Positions 23,077 through 33,322 of a stretch of 64,000 nt of DNA are shown here, one piece after another; the stretch's first letter is position 1; each line of letters begins with the position of its first letter. Below the pieces are notes generated by a model. The model saw only the letters and a list, made by a program, of their open reading frames with translations. It did no database searches and had not been told where the DNA came from. Location of the stretch: the NCBI GenBank assembly GCA_026413225.1, contig JAPMTP010000095.1, positions 1 through 64,000 on the forward strand. The letters run 5' to 3'. The position numbers and the translations under genes were made by a program. The stretch is from Otis tarda (taxonomy: Eukaryota; Chordata; Aves; Otidiformes; Otididae).

Positions 23077-23853
23077 TGAAGAGGAGATCTAGAAGAATAA
23101 AGGACTAATCAGAATAATAATAAAATTATTAAGCAATAAAACAAGTAGCTTTATAATAAACCAGTAGGTTTTGGATAGCCTAGCAGGAACCCTGCAGAAC
23201 AATTTAATTCTTGTGCGAAAGTACAAACCACTTTCCTCGAGAGAAAGAACAGCAGAGTCAGAAATTTACCATAACAAGGTACTTTCAGAATGCCCCAGCA
23301 GGTGCTGGGATGAGTCCGACGGGAACATCCTGAGGGAGCACAGACACACGAGTGAAACCAAGAGAAGGGGGCTTCAGGGGTTTAGAAGCAACTGCTGGGG
23401 TGGAACAACCAAGGACACTGGGAACCAACACAGACAAGTCGCTAAGAAGCTTCCTTGGCAGCAAGAAGAAAAGAAAAACAAAAGTCTGAGTTCACGCAGC
23501 GCACACGGTGATGAAGAGGAGGAAACAACCACCGGCTGAAGTAAACGACCAGCAGAGGGACTGCGACTCCTGAGAACAGACACGGGAGGACGCAGAGACT
23601 GGGGAAGAACCTGTCTCAGCTGGGTGGAAACTTACGAGAATGATTTCTCGAAAAACTAACGACTATGTCACCAAATCCTCGGGAATTCTACGAATCTGTG
23701 TGTCTGCGATGCACAAATCTTGTACCTGTCGCTCATCACGGCGCAGGCGTTTGGAGGAGCGATCCCCCGCGTGCCCGGCGCTGTAATAAAGAATACCTGC
23801 TTAATAGTTACCTGGACTACGAAGTTTCTTTTCTCAGAGCTTTTTCGGCTTCA
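23077..23853 (+). repeat. ERV A 3' LTR (block 1)
   Basis: About 777 bp between TGAAG and CTTCA termini, just after a purine tract. An AATAAA at about 23,783 marks R. The R/U5 stretch (GGAGCGATCCCCCGCGTGCC) resembles the one in the ERV B LTR. Confidence 0.7.
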
Positions 23854-24685
23854 GCAGCGTGGCCCTGCCGCCCCGTCCCGTGCAAGCCTTCCCCCGGCTG
23901 CAGCGCGCTTCCTCGCTCTCGCTCCCCTCCTCTCCGATTTGCCGTGCGCATCCGTCCCTCTGCCTCTCCCCGGGAAGCTCCCAAAGGGGAACATCACCCC
24001 CGCAGGGACCAAAAGCCCTCCCGGGCCCTGCTGTACCCGGCACAGCCGCATCGGCGCGTCGAGGCGCAACCTGCGCGTCTCGCTGCCGCGCCCAGGGCCG
24101 GGGTGCCAGCCTCCGGGAAGAAGCGGGAGAACAGGGGGACTCCTCGCCCTGGGGAGGGCACGCTGGCACCCCAAAAGCCCCCCAGCCTCGGGCTGCGGGC
24201 CTCGCCGCGCCCAGCTCGGCCCTGCAGGGACTTTCCCGGCCGGAGCGAGGGGCTGCAGCAGACCGCGGCCGTGCCTTCGCCGGCGGGAGCTGCCCGCACA
24301 AAGCGCCCGACGGGCTCTGCGGGGACGCTCCGGGTCACCCCGCTCGCCCGCGGCTACTCACGCGCATCCCGGCGTGACCGTGGCCGAAGCCACCCCGCTT
24401 TCGCTCTCCCGCCCAGAAATTTCCAGGGCTCGATGCTTGCCCGGGGCCGGGCTGCCGGAGTCACGCTCCGCCGTGCGCGGCGGCGCGCAGCGCGGTCGGG
24501 TGCCTGGGACACGCCGCAGCCCCGGGGGGCTGCACCGCGGGCGGAAAAATGGGGGCCCCCTCGGCGCAGCGGCAACGCGGGGGTCCCTTGCCATCTCCAC
24601 CGGCGCCAGCGCAAGGGGCCAGGGCCCCCCGTCCCACGAGATGGGCGGGGGGTCCGTTCTGCGGGGGTGCAGAGGGGACCCTGCT
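23854..24685. other. CpG-rich host segment (block 1)
   Basis: 830 bp of very GC- and CpG-rich DNA with no supported exon on either strand; the long open frames come from base composition. From the order of pieces I infer it was part of EFHD2 intron 1. The duplicate is at 56,421-57,252. Confidence 0.5.
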
Positions 24686-25411
24686 GTAAGGGGCTGGGGG
24701 ACGGCGTCCCCTGCAAGGTGCCGGGGAGGGGGAAAATCCCGGGGATCCCTCCCGCAAGGAGCGCGGGTGGGGGGTGTCCCAGCCATCCCTCTGCAAAAGG
24801 CTGGGGTGGTGGGGAAGCCTCCTGCAAGGAGCTGGGGGGGATGTTAGGGGGTCCCCCTGCACGGAATGGCGGGGGGGGGGCCCTGTAAGGAGCCTGGGGG
24901 GGATCCCTCCAGCAAAGATTTAGGGGGGTCCCCCTTGCAAGGAGCTGGAGAGATCCCGGGGGTCCTTCCTACAAAGAATGGGGGGTGCCTCCTGCTAGAC
25001 ATGGGGGGTCCCTCCTGCAAGGAGCCTCGGGGGATCTGGGGGTCCTTCTGTAAAATATGGGGGAGTCTCTCCTGCAAGGAGCTAGGGGGTCCTGCAGGTC
25101 CTTTCTGCAAGGAGTAGGGGGATTCTTCCTGCTAGGAATGCGGGGGAGGACCTCCTGCAAGGAGCTGGGGAAGTGCTGGGGGTCCTTCCTGCAAAAAATG
25201 AGGGGGTCCCTCCTGCAAGGAGCTGTGGGGGATCCTCCAGGTCGTTCCTGCAAGGAATGAGGGGGGATCTCTCCTGCAAGGAACTGGGGAGGACCTCGGG
25301 GTCGTCCTGCAAGAAACAGCGGGGTCCCTTCAGCGAGGAGCTGGAGGGGTCCTGGGGGTTCCTCCTGCAAAAAGTGCGGGGTCTTTTCTACAAGAAGCCT
25401 GGGGGTCCTTC
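24686..25411. repeat. G-rich minisatellite (block 1)
   Basis: Degenerate tandem units of about 25-36 bp around CTGCAAGGAGCTGGGG with GGGGG runs. Related arrays lie at 31,261-31,690 and 57,253-57,980. It has many runs of four or more G, so it could form quadruplexes. Spurious open frames run through it. Confidence 0.85.
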
Positions 25412-26167
25412 TGTTACAAGTATTACGAGTTAAAGCGAGCTGATTATTAGTTTGCTGCTCCGCCCCTCCTATCTCGATCTGGGTATCGAGGACTTTAATC
25501 AGTAGAATTATAATCAATCCTATTATCAACCAATGACTGATAATAGCAAAATACTTAATCAATATGACTCCGGAATATCAATATGGGGTGATTCTTGCTA
25601 ACTCTAGAACTCTAGTCACATGGGTTAAATTTTACATGAAATATCCTTAGAGGGAATGGGGAGTCTTAGAACTGTTACACCACCTCGTTTATTGGAAGTT
25701 AGCCTAACGTGTCTGGGGTAGTTAGGAGAGTGGCAGAACCAGGCACCAACTGTGCAGCTTGGGCCTTGAGCCATCACTTTCAAGCCAGAAGATTCAAGGG
25801 CAGGGCGACCTTGTTCTCAAGACTATCTAAGGAAGATTTAAGGGGGAGTTCGACCAGCGAATTCGAGGAGGGGGCGCTCTGACGACCCCCAAGACCACCA
25901 GAAGACCCTCGACTCAAAAGACTGAGCATGCGCGAGTGGGTGGGGAAATATTATAATGATTTATCAGCAATTTATTGTTTATGTATAACATTTCTCGTAA
26001 ATCTAGTGAATATGTGTATCGAATGTGTATTTAACTGCGCTGTTGGATCAGACAGGTGCGCACGCTGGGTGGAGCGATCCCCCGTGTGCCCAGCGCTGCA
26101 ACAAAGAAGTGCCTGCTTCTGAACTTCACATTGCTGTTAAGGAGTTTTATTCCGGATTTCGGTAACA
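25412..26167 (+). repeat. ERV B 5' LTR (block 1)
   Basis: 756 bp, TGTTAC...GTAACA termini (inverted repeat), directly followed by a PBS-like site. The block 2 copy has the same length (57,981-58,736). Confidence 0.85.
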
Positions 26168-26171
26168 GTTT

Positions 26172-26189
26172 TGGCGACCCAGGTGGGAC
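26172..26189 (+). other. ERV B primer binding site
   Basis: TGGCGACCCAGGTGGGAC, four bases after the LTR, has the TGG start of a PBS. I cannot assign the tRNA with confidence. Confidence 0.6.
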
Positions 26190-27429
26190 CTTGCGAATGA
26201 GACTGGACGAGATCGAGTGTCGATCGAACTCCGGCCGGCACCGAGGCATTCTCGGGGAGACCCATCGCTTTCGACTCACAAAGCTCCTCGCAACGTTCCC
26301 TGGAGAAAAGGGTAAGGCTCTTCTTCTTTGAAATCTGTCTGCTCTGGATAGCCTGCCCGTAAGGCGCGGCGAAAGCTTCGCAGGGTTGGGGCTCAGGGGG
26401 TACCTGTTTGGTTTGGGAGCCTAGGCCTCTGCCTGCAAGTCATAAGCGAAAGCTATTGCTGGGTTGGACATCTGTGTATTTGGGACCATTGTCATTTGCA
26501 TTTGTTTGGTTTGTGTATTTGGACAACTGTCATTTGCATTTATCTGGTATTTGGCATTTGGTCTAAACTGTTTAAGAGTAAGAGTACGGGAAGTATTGGT
26601 AAGATTTGTACATAGCTTGGAAAGGGGCCCCAGGGTGTTTTAGAAGTGATTTCCAAGCTGGTAATTGTTGCTTCAACGCATTTGGGGTTTTAAACTTTTC
26701 TTGGTGACGGGATTGACTTTGTCTGTAGAACAGTGTTATTGTCTTTTTGGTATCAAAAACTCTTTTGTAAAGTATGGGAAAACACGTACCTTCTATGTCT
26801 ACCTCAATGGGAGGGGAAATATGAATGAAGTCTCCACTGGGATGTGTTCTTAAACATTGGGAGGATATAAGGGGAGACCCAATGACTAGGAAAAAAAAAT
26901 TGATACAATATTTTACAGTTGATGTTATCTTGTAGAAGGGAAGGAAAGTGAGATGTGGTCCCCTATGTTGATTTGTTCTTTACTTTGAGAAATCAAGGAT
27001 CTGATGGTTTTGGAATAAAAAAAAAAAAAAGGAAAAAGGTTGAAAAGATCTTGTTTGGCTTGTAGTGTAGAAAGTGGTGTTTAAAATGTGGAACTGAAGA
27101 GGAAGACAGAATTCATGTGTTAAATTTCTGTGTTATCTTTATGTGTTGTCTGTAAGTGTTGATGCAGGTTTAACAAATGAAACAGTAGAAAAAGGGGGCA
27201 GAACACCGAAGCCCTGGTGGGAGCTGTAGAGTGGGACAGTTGAATGATGAGGGATTCAGTCCTGTCGCAGGGAGAACTGGAAGCCGACAAGACCAGACAG
27301 AACAAGGAGCGGCTCAAGCCCTGCCCCCCACTTGGACAAGCAGTAGGGGAACAAACCGGGGATGAGGTCGGGGTGTGGTAGAGGAATGGATAAAATAACC
27401 GCAATAGGAGTGAGATTGGGAAAATCAGT

Positions 27430-27816
27430 GTGCAAAGCGTGAAGAATGGTGGCATTGGAAAAATGAATGTCCTTATTCTGAAAAAGAAACAAAAACCTGG
27501 CAGCAGAGCAGATGCCTTTGTCAGAGGTGCAAAGAGAACTGGGGGAGAATTCCCCAGCAGAACCCCTGGTTACAATCCAGCTGGGGACCCAAACCATGGG
27601 ATTTTTTTGGTTGATAGTGGAGCTATCTATTCAGTTTTAAGTACTTGTAGAAGAAAATTGAGTAAAAAGCATGTAGACCAAATTGGTGCCACAGGGAAAG
27701 CTGAAAAGAAATTTTTCTTTCAATCCTTAACTTTAAGGTGGGTAAACAATGGGGAATTGGCCAATTTTTCTATATACCAGAGTGTCCTGTTGCCTTATTG
27801 GGGAGAGATTTATTGA
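27430..27816 (+). pseudogene. ERV B protease remnant
   Basis: Open frame with the aspartic-protease signature FLVDSGAIYSVL (D-S-G at about 27,616) and a downstream CPV..LLGRDLL-like end read with a frame break. Retroviral PR is a homodimer; this copy is decayed. Confidence 0.65.
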
Positions 27817-28099
27817 GCAAATTGAAAGCACAAATTAGTTTTTAAAACTGTGAAATTCAATTAAATATACCCTAATCAAAAGCCAGAGAGGCAAGAATTT
27901 TTATGTTACAGACAACTTCAGAGCCATGTGAAATCCCTCAAGAAGTGGACAATGCAGTAACTCCTTTGGTGTGGGCTGGCGAAGTTCCCGGACATTCAAA
28001 AGCAGCAGAACCGGTAAAGATTTTTCTAAAGGAAAGTACCAAACGGCTAAGACAAAAGCAGTACCCTTTAAAATTAGAAGCTGGAAGAGGCCTTGAGAA

Positions 28100-29210
28100 A
28101 ATAATTGAATTTTTTTTTTTTAAATATTGACTGTTAGTCAAATGTGAATCAGTATTCAATACTCCCATTTTACCTGCGAAAAAGCCAGAAAGTGGAGAAT
28201 ATAGGTTAGTACAAGATTTTAATAGCAATAAATTTAATAGTTCAAGATATTCACCCCTTAGTGGCAAACCCGTATACCTTGTTGAGAGCTTTAAAAGAAA
28301 ATCACAAGTGGTTCACAGTATTGGACTTATAGAATGCCTTTTTCTGTATTTCCCGTGACAAAAACAGTCAGGCATATTTTGCCTTTGAACTGGAAAATCC
28401 CACAACTGGGCAGAAGACTCAGCTCACCTGGGTAGTGCTACCTCAAGGATTTAAAAATAGCCCAACGATCTTTGGAAATCAATTGGCTAAGGAATTAGAA
28501 ACACGCAAAATAATTTATCCTGAAAGACTGGTGTTGCAATACGTAGATGACATTTTAATAGCCACAGAGAAGAATATTTCAACTTGACTACTAACCTGCT
28601 AAATTTCTTGGGCCAAAGTGCTAACAGATTTTCCAAGAAGCAAGCAGAGATTGGAAAAGAGACTGTCATGTATTTGGGATTTGAAATCACACAGGGACAA
28701 AGACGACTTGGAAATGAGAGAAAAGAGGCAATTTGCTAAATGCCGGAGCCAAAAGGAGCTGCAAACATTTCTGGGAATGGCTGGCTGGTGTCACCTGTGG
28801 ATTAAAGGAATCAAAGGAGGGACCCCTTGTGTGGGGACCTAAAGTTCGAAAGGCATTCCAGAATGTGAAGGCAGCTCTGATGTCCACTCCTGCTCTAGGG
28901 TTGCCTGATTTAACCAAACCCTTTGAACTGTTTGTTCATGAAAGACAACACTCGGCTCTCAGCAAAATCCTTTCTCAGAAAAATGGAGCATGAAGAAGAC
29001 CGGTTGGTTATTTCTCCACACAATTGGACAATGTTAGCCAAGGATGACCAGGTTGTCTATGAGCTGTAGCAGCAACTGTCCTTCTGATTTAAGAAGCTCG
29101 TAAGCTGACAACGGGACAGCCAAGAACAGTTTATGTACCGCATATGGTACTTTCTGTTCTGGAACAGAGAGGAGGACACTGGTTATCCCCAAGCAGGATG
29201 CTCAAACATC
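28100..29210 (+). pseudogene. ERV B reverse transcriptase remnant
   Basis: Several frames carry RT pieces: YRLVQDFN, a TQLTWVVLPQGFKNSP-like stretch, the catalytic YVDD at 28,540-28,551, and the connection segment [16 protein letters not shown] (28,897 on). Stops between the pieces make it nonfunctional. Confidence 0.75.
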
Positions 29211-30128
29211 ATAGAATCATAGAATCATAGAATGGTTAGAGTTGGAAGGGACCTTCAAAGGTCATCTAGTCCAACCCCCTGCAAGAGCAGGGACATCCCT
29301 GACTAGATCAGGTTGCTCAGAGCCTCATCCAGCCTGGCCTTGAACATTTCCAGGGATGGGGCATCCACCACCTCTCTGGGCAACCTGTTCCAGTGCTCTA
29401 CAACTCTCATTGTAAAAAATTTTTTTCTAATATCTAATCTAAACCTACCTCCTTCTAATTTAAACCCATTACCCCTTGTCCTATCACAACAGGCCCTACT
29501 GAACAGCTTCTCCCCATCTTTCCTGTAGGCCCCCTTGAGGTATTGGAAGACCGCTATCAGGTCTCCCCGGAGCCTCCTCTTCTCCAGGCTGAACAGCCCC
29601 AACTCTCTCAGCCTGTCCTCATAGGAGAGGTGCTCCAGCCCTCTGATCATCTTGGTGGCCCTTCTCTGGACCCTTTCCAACTGGTCCATGTCCTTCTTGT
29701 GTTGGGGACTCCAGAACTGGACGCAGTACTCCAGGTGGGGTCTCACCAGGGCAGAGTAGAGGGGCAGAATCACCTCCCTCGACCTGCTGGCCACGCTCCT
29801 CTTGATGCAGCCCAGGATGCCGTTGGCCTTCTGGGCTGCAAGGGCGCATTGCCCGCTCATGTTGAGCCTCTCGTCTACCAGCACTCCCAAGTCTTTCTCC
29901 TCAGGGCTGCTCTCAATCCATTCTCCGCCCAGCCTGTATTTGTGCCTGGGATTGCCACGACCCAGGTGCAGGACCTTGCACTTGGCCTGGTTGAACTTCA
30001 TGAGGTTGGCACGGGCCCACCTCTCCAGCCTGTCAAGGTCCCTCTGGATGGCATCCCTCCCTTCCAGCGAGTCGACGGCACCACACAGCTTGGTGTCATC
30101 GGCGAACTTGCTGAGGGTGCACTCTATC
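29211..30128 (-). mobile_element. CR1 LINE, 5'-truncated, inserted in ERV B (block 1 only)
   Basis: 918 bp ending in three ATAGAATC-type repeats (its 3' end, at 29,211). The frame 29,303-30,148 is nearly intact CR1 reverse-transcriptase C-terminus with the SKFADDTKL catalytic motif and the [21 protein letters not shown] blocks. The empty site is present in block 2 at about 61,789, flanked by a shared ATC. So this insertion is younger than the block duplication. Confidence 0.92.
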
Positions 30129-31192
30129 AAATTGTCCTGTTGGAACAAGATGATGTCAAATTGAAAACAACTACAACAATAAATCCTGCCATCTTTTTAA
30201 GTTCAACAGAACAGGAAGTTCTAAGTCACGACTGTCTACAGACCATCAAACAAGTTTATTCCAGCAGAAGTAACAGAAGAGTGAACATATTCCTGACCCA
30301 GAATTCGAGATACGTACTGATGGAAGCAGCTTCGTGAGAAACGGAACAAGATTGGCTGGATATGCAATAACAACAACAAACTCTGTTAAAAGAAATAATA
30401 TCATGGTTTGGAATCCCCAAAAGAATGTCATCAAATAGAGGTCCTCATTTTGTAGCTGAAATTATTCAAATATTGAGCAACATTCTGGGAATTAAATTGA
30501 ATTTACACACTCCTTGAAGGCCACAATCTACTAGATAAGTAAAATTTGTCAGAAAATATCTTTAAAATGGCCTCATGCTCTTCCTTAAGCACTTCTGAGA
30601 ATCAAGATTCAATCCAGATCTAAGACTAAAATTAGTCCATATGTTAATGTATGGAAAATCTTATCAGACTCCAGCCCTTGTTCAAAATGGGACTGTTCCT
30701 GGGGATAATGAAATGGAATTGTATTTGATACCCCTTGGAAGAACTCTGAATGCTTTAAAAGGATATGGAACTGCCACAGAGCCTCTTTCTTTAGATTCCC
30801 CAGTTCACCATTTTCAACCAGATCATGTGTACCTGAAAATCTGGGAATCAGAATCTCTTCAATAAAAATGGAAAGAACCATATCAGGTGCTTCTAGCAAC
30901 ATATACAGCCCCTAAATTTGAAAATATTGATCCTTGGATTCATTATTTGAGAGTCAAGAAGCACTGCCTCCAAAACAGAAACAATGGATTTCTAAAGAAA
31001 CGTGTCATTTAAAGTTAACAGTCTCTCATTTTTAATGAATTAGACAAAATCATACCAAAATAATGAAATCTATGCAAGGGAATTTTAGTAGTAATGTTAA
31101 TAATACTTTTTGTTTTACTGATTATGGAGATTACTTAGAAGTAAATGAGACTTACTGAAAAAAATTAAAGAAATCTCAAAGCGGGGAAATGA
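30129..31192 (+). pseudogene. ERV B RNase H and integrase remnant
   Basis: RNase H segment with RTDGSSF near 30,310, then a jump to an integrase core where the catalytic-loop D of the usual S-D-R-G is N (SNRGPHF, near 30,432), and the C-terminal PYQVLLATYTAP...WIHY block (30,872-30,960). Stops throughout. Env is absent. Confidence 0.65.
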
Positions 31193-31260
31193 AATAAAGA
31201 AGTGCCTGCTTCTTACCTTCTCATTGCTGTTAAGGAGTTTTATTCCGGATTTCGGTAACA
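31193..31260 (+). repeat. ERV B 3' LTR remnant
   Basis: Only the last 66 or so bases of the LTR (AAGAAGTGCCTGCTTCT to GGTAACA) survive, joined directly to minisatellite. Confidence 0.75.
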
Positions 31261-31690
31261 TAAGGGGCTGGGGGACGGCATCCCCTGCAAGGTGCCCGGG
31301 AGGGGGAAAATCCCGGGGATCCCTCCCGCAAGGAGCGCGGGTGGGGGGTGTCCCAGCCATCCCTCTGCAAAAGGCTGGGGTGGTGGGGAAGCCTCCTGCA
31401 AGGAGCTGGGGGGTCCCCCTGCACGGAATGGGGGGAGGGGGCTGCAAGGAGCCTGGGGGGGATCCCTCCTGCAAAGATTTAGGGGGTCCTTCCTGCAAGG
31501 AGCTGGGGACGTCCTGGGGGTCATCTTGCAAAAAAAGAGGGGGTCCTTTCCGCAAAGACCTGGGCGGTTCCCGCAGGTTCTTCCTGTGAGGAATCGGGGG
31601 GGGGTCCCTTCAGCCAGGAGCCTGGGATCTCTCCTGCTAGGAGCTGGGAGGGGACTGGGGTCCTTCCCCTAAGGTCTGGGGGTCCCGGGG
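31261..31690. repeat. G-rich minisatellite next to EFHD2 exon 1
   Basis: Starts with the same bases as 24,686 and runs into the exon 1 splice donor. By position it would be intron 1 of EFHD2. Confidence 0.8.
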
Positions 31691-31718
31691 ACCCGTCCCC
31701 CGCAATCCCCCCCCGCAC

Positions 31719-31988
31719 TCACTGTCGGGAGAGCCGCTCCACGGCGCGCAGCTGCCGCCGGCTGCACTCCCGCAACTCCCCGGCGGGGCTGAACACCCGC
31801 CGGCCGCCCCCCGGCCGAGCCCTCGCCCCCCAGCCGGCCCACCGGGCTCCCCGCTCCCCGCTCCGGGTTCCGCCGCCCCGACAGCTCCTCCGCCGCCGCC
31901 GCTGTTCGGGTGCCCCCCGCCCCGCCTGCGCCCACCCGCTGCGCCTCCCCCCGCAGCCCCGGGGCTCTCCCAGGGATGCTGCTGCCAC
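31719..31988 (-). pseudogene. EFHD2: EFHD2 (swiprosin-1)-like exon 1
   Basis: The end of the frame, RRVFSPAGELRECSRRQLRA then VERLSRQ, aligns with the RRVFNPYTEF, FSRKQIKDMEKMFKQ end of EFHD1/EFHD2 exon 1, just before the first EF hand. Upstream residues are Arg/Gly/Ala-rich and a better match (EELSGRR) lies in another frame, so a frameshift is possible. The exon ends CAGTGAGTG where CAG then GTGAGT is expected, so a base may be lost at the donor. No EF-hand exon is found in the window. The FHAD1-EFHD2 order and strand agree with other vertebrates. EFHD2 is a calcium-binding, actin-associated protein. Confidence 0.6.
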
Positions 31989-33222
31989 CCCTTGGGATCA
32001 CGGCCTTCTCCAGCCCCCTCTCAACGCATCCACAGACCCCGGCCCCCCTCCCAGCTCCATCCCTCGGCTACGGGGCGGGGGGCCCAGGGTGGGAGGCAGG
32101 CAGCGCCCACCCCAAACCCATCCCTTGCACCCCCAGATGATGCCCGCAGCACAAGGGTCAACCTATGTGGGCACACAAGGATGCACCTTGTCCCCAAAAT
32201 CAGCCCAGTCCTGCCCATGGAGGGGAGCCCTCGCCAGATTTAAGGGGGAAACATGGGATGCATCCATAACCAGAGCCCTGCGGCACGGCCGCTCGCCCCC
32301 TGCTCAAAACTGGCATCGGGCACCGGCCGTCGCACACCCCGGGGTGCCCCTGGGGAGGCCCTGCCAGAAAACGTGCCCACGGACGTTTCTGCGTCAGCAA
32401 GCCACAGCCCCTCTGTGCTGCTTTTAGGCTTTTTCATCCCATTAAAAAAGAAAAAAATAAATATAACAAACCCTCAAAACCCCCCGCCGGGGCTGCGCTC
32501 ACATCCACATTAGCCTCGGCTGAAAGGAGCTGCAGAGGCCTCGGCACAGCCTGCTCCGCGCGATGCGAGGGCAGAGCGGCTGCAGGGGCCACGTGCGCTC
32601 GAGCTGCCCGCTCCCTGCACAGACCCCCACCCCAAAACGCCGCTGCTCCCCAGAAACCAGGCTCTGCTCTCGCCCTCGGGAACGCAAACGGTGGCGGCAG
32701 GGCTGCATCTGATCGTGACGGCGGGCGAGCGAGCCCGCGTCAGTGCCGCATCCCCGCTGACCGGGACTTGGCTCTCCTCTCACCCGGCCGCTGTAACACA
32801 TGGGCACGGCCGACGTGGCTCTTCTTCCTCCCTGCCCAATACCACATGGCAGCTCGTTCCAGCGTTCTTGGCATCCCACGTCCCACGTTTCCCAGGCTCC
32901 AGCTTCCCTGGGACGCGGTGGGGACGGGGGTCACGGGATTTGCACTCGTATGGGGACAATTCCGTACATACACGCACACAGGAAAAAAAAAATAAAACAC
33001 CAGGCTACAGTAACTCAACTTTTTCTAACAACAAAAACCGCACTATTACAGAAAACAAAGGTCCTACACACACCAGAGTCACGCCAACGGGCCCAAAAAT
33101 CTACGAGTCTCCTCAAAACAAACCCACACCTCGTTCGGCATCCAAAACTAGAGAGTCCACAGCGCAATGATCCATGCCTGCTGTAGGCCTTCACCTTCCA
33201 AAGGCCCACATGCGGCCCCCTC
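31989..33222. other. EFHD2 promoter region and FHAD1 copy 2 3' flank
   Basis: 1.2 kb, CpG-rich up to about 32,400 and again 32,500-32,800, with A-rich stretches at 32,440-32,465 and 32,985-33,000. No AATAAA in the FHAD1 direction is visible. This segment occurs once in the window. Confidence 0.45.
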
Positions 33223-33322
33223 CTACGCGCCTCGTCTCTTGGCAGGTTCTACCGTGGGCTCTCTGGTCTTCTGCTTGCCCACGCAGACAGGCTGCTGGGC
33301 TTGCAGGGACTCTTCTTTCAGC
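33223..33322 (-). CDS. FHAD1: FHAD1 copy 2 exon 27 (C-terminus)
   Basis: LKEESLQAQQPVCVGKQK then ...EPAKRRGA and TAG (33,223-33,225). The 3'-end fragments at 19,548 and 52,119 share the exon but end EPARLLSR: the sequences diverge at about 33,240. Confidence 0.75.

Larger units (their letters stand above)
22230..23853 (+). mobile_element. ERV A: env transmembrane end plus 3' LTR (block 1)
   Basis: Plus-strand retroviral 3' end: residual env leader, transmembrane subunit frame, polypurine tract (23,062-23,076) and one LTR. Gag, pol and the surface subunit are absent. The border with ERVL is at about 22,230. The pattern (LQNRMALDLF followed by a CC pair) is of gamma/alpha-type Env. Confidence 0.75.
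25412..31260 (+). mobile_element. ERV B provirus remnant (block 1)
   Basis: Plus-strand gammaretrovirus-like provirus. It has a 5' LTR (25,412-26,167), PBS (26,172), a leader with GGTAAGG donor-like site near 26,310, decayed gag, a protease frame with DSG, an RT with YVDD, an RNase H segment with TDGSSF, an integrase tail ending in a WIHY motif, and a 66-bp 3' LTR remnant. Many stops and frameshifts; inactive. A CR1 is inserted at 29,211-30,128. The flanks do not show a target duplication. Confidence 0.8.

Noticed and set aside
24465..25260. Long open frames on both strands over the G-rich repeat and CpG-rich block
   Set aside because: They follow repeat periodicity and GC content, show no known domain, and overlap on opposite strands.
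24686..25411. CRISPR-like spaced repeats
   Set aside because: Units are degenerate, of variable length, with no fixed spacer, in a vertebrate genome. It is a minisatellite.
25412..31260. An active retrovirus
   Set aside because: Gag is decayed, pol is broken by many stops, the integrase core lacks a catalytic-loop residue, env is missing and the 3' LTR is nearly gone.
31669..32001. A 110-residue minus-strand frame over the EFHD2 exon
   Set aside because: The frame 31,719-31,988 fits EFHD2 better at its end; the other frame runs through the donor site into intron.
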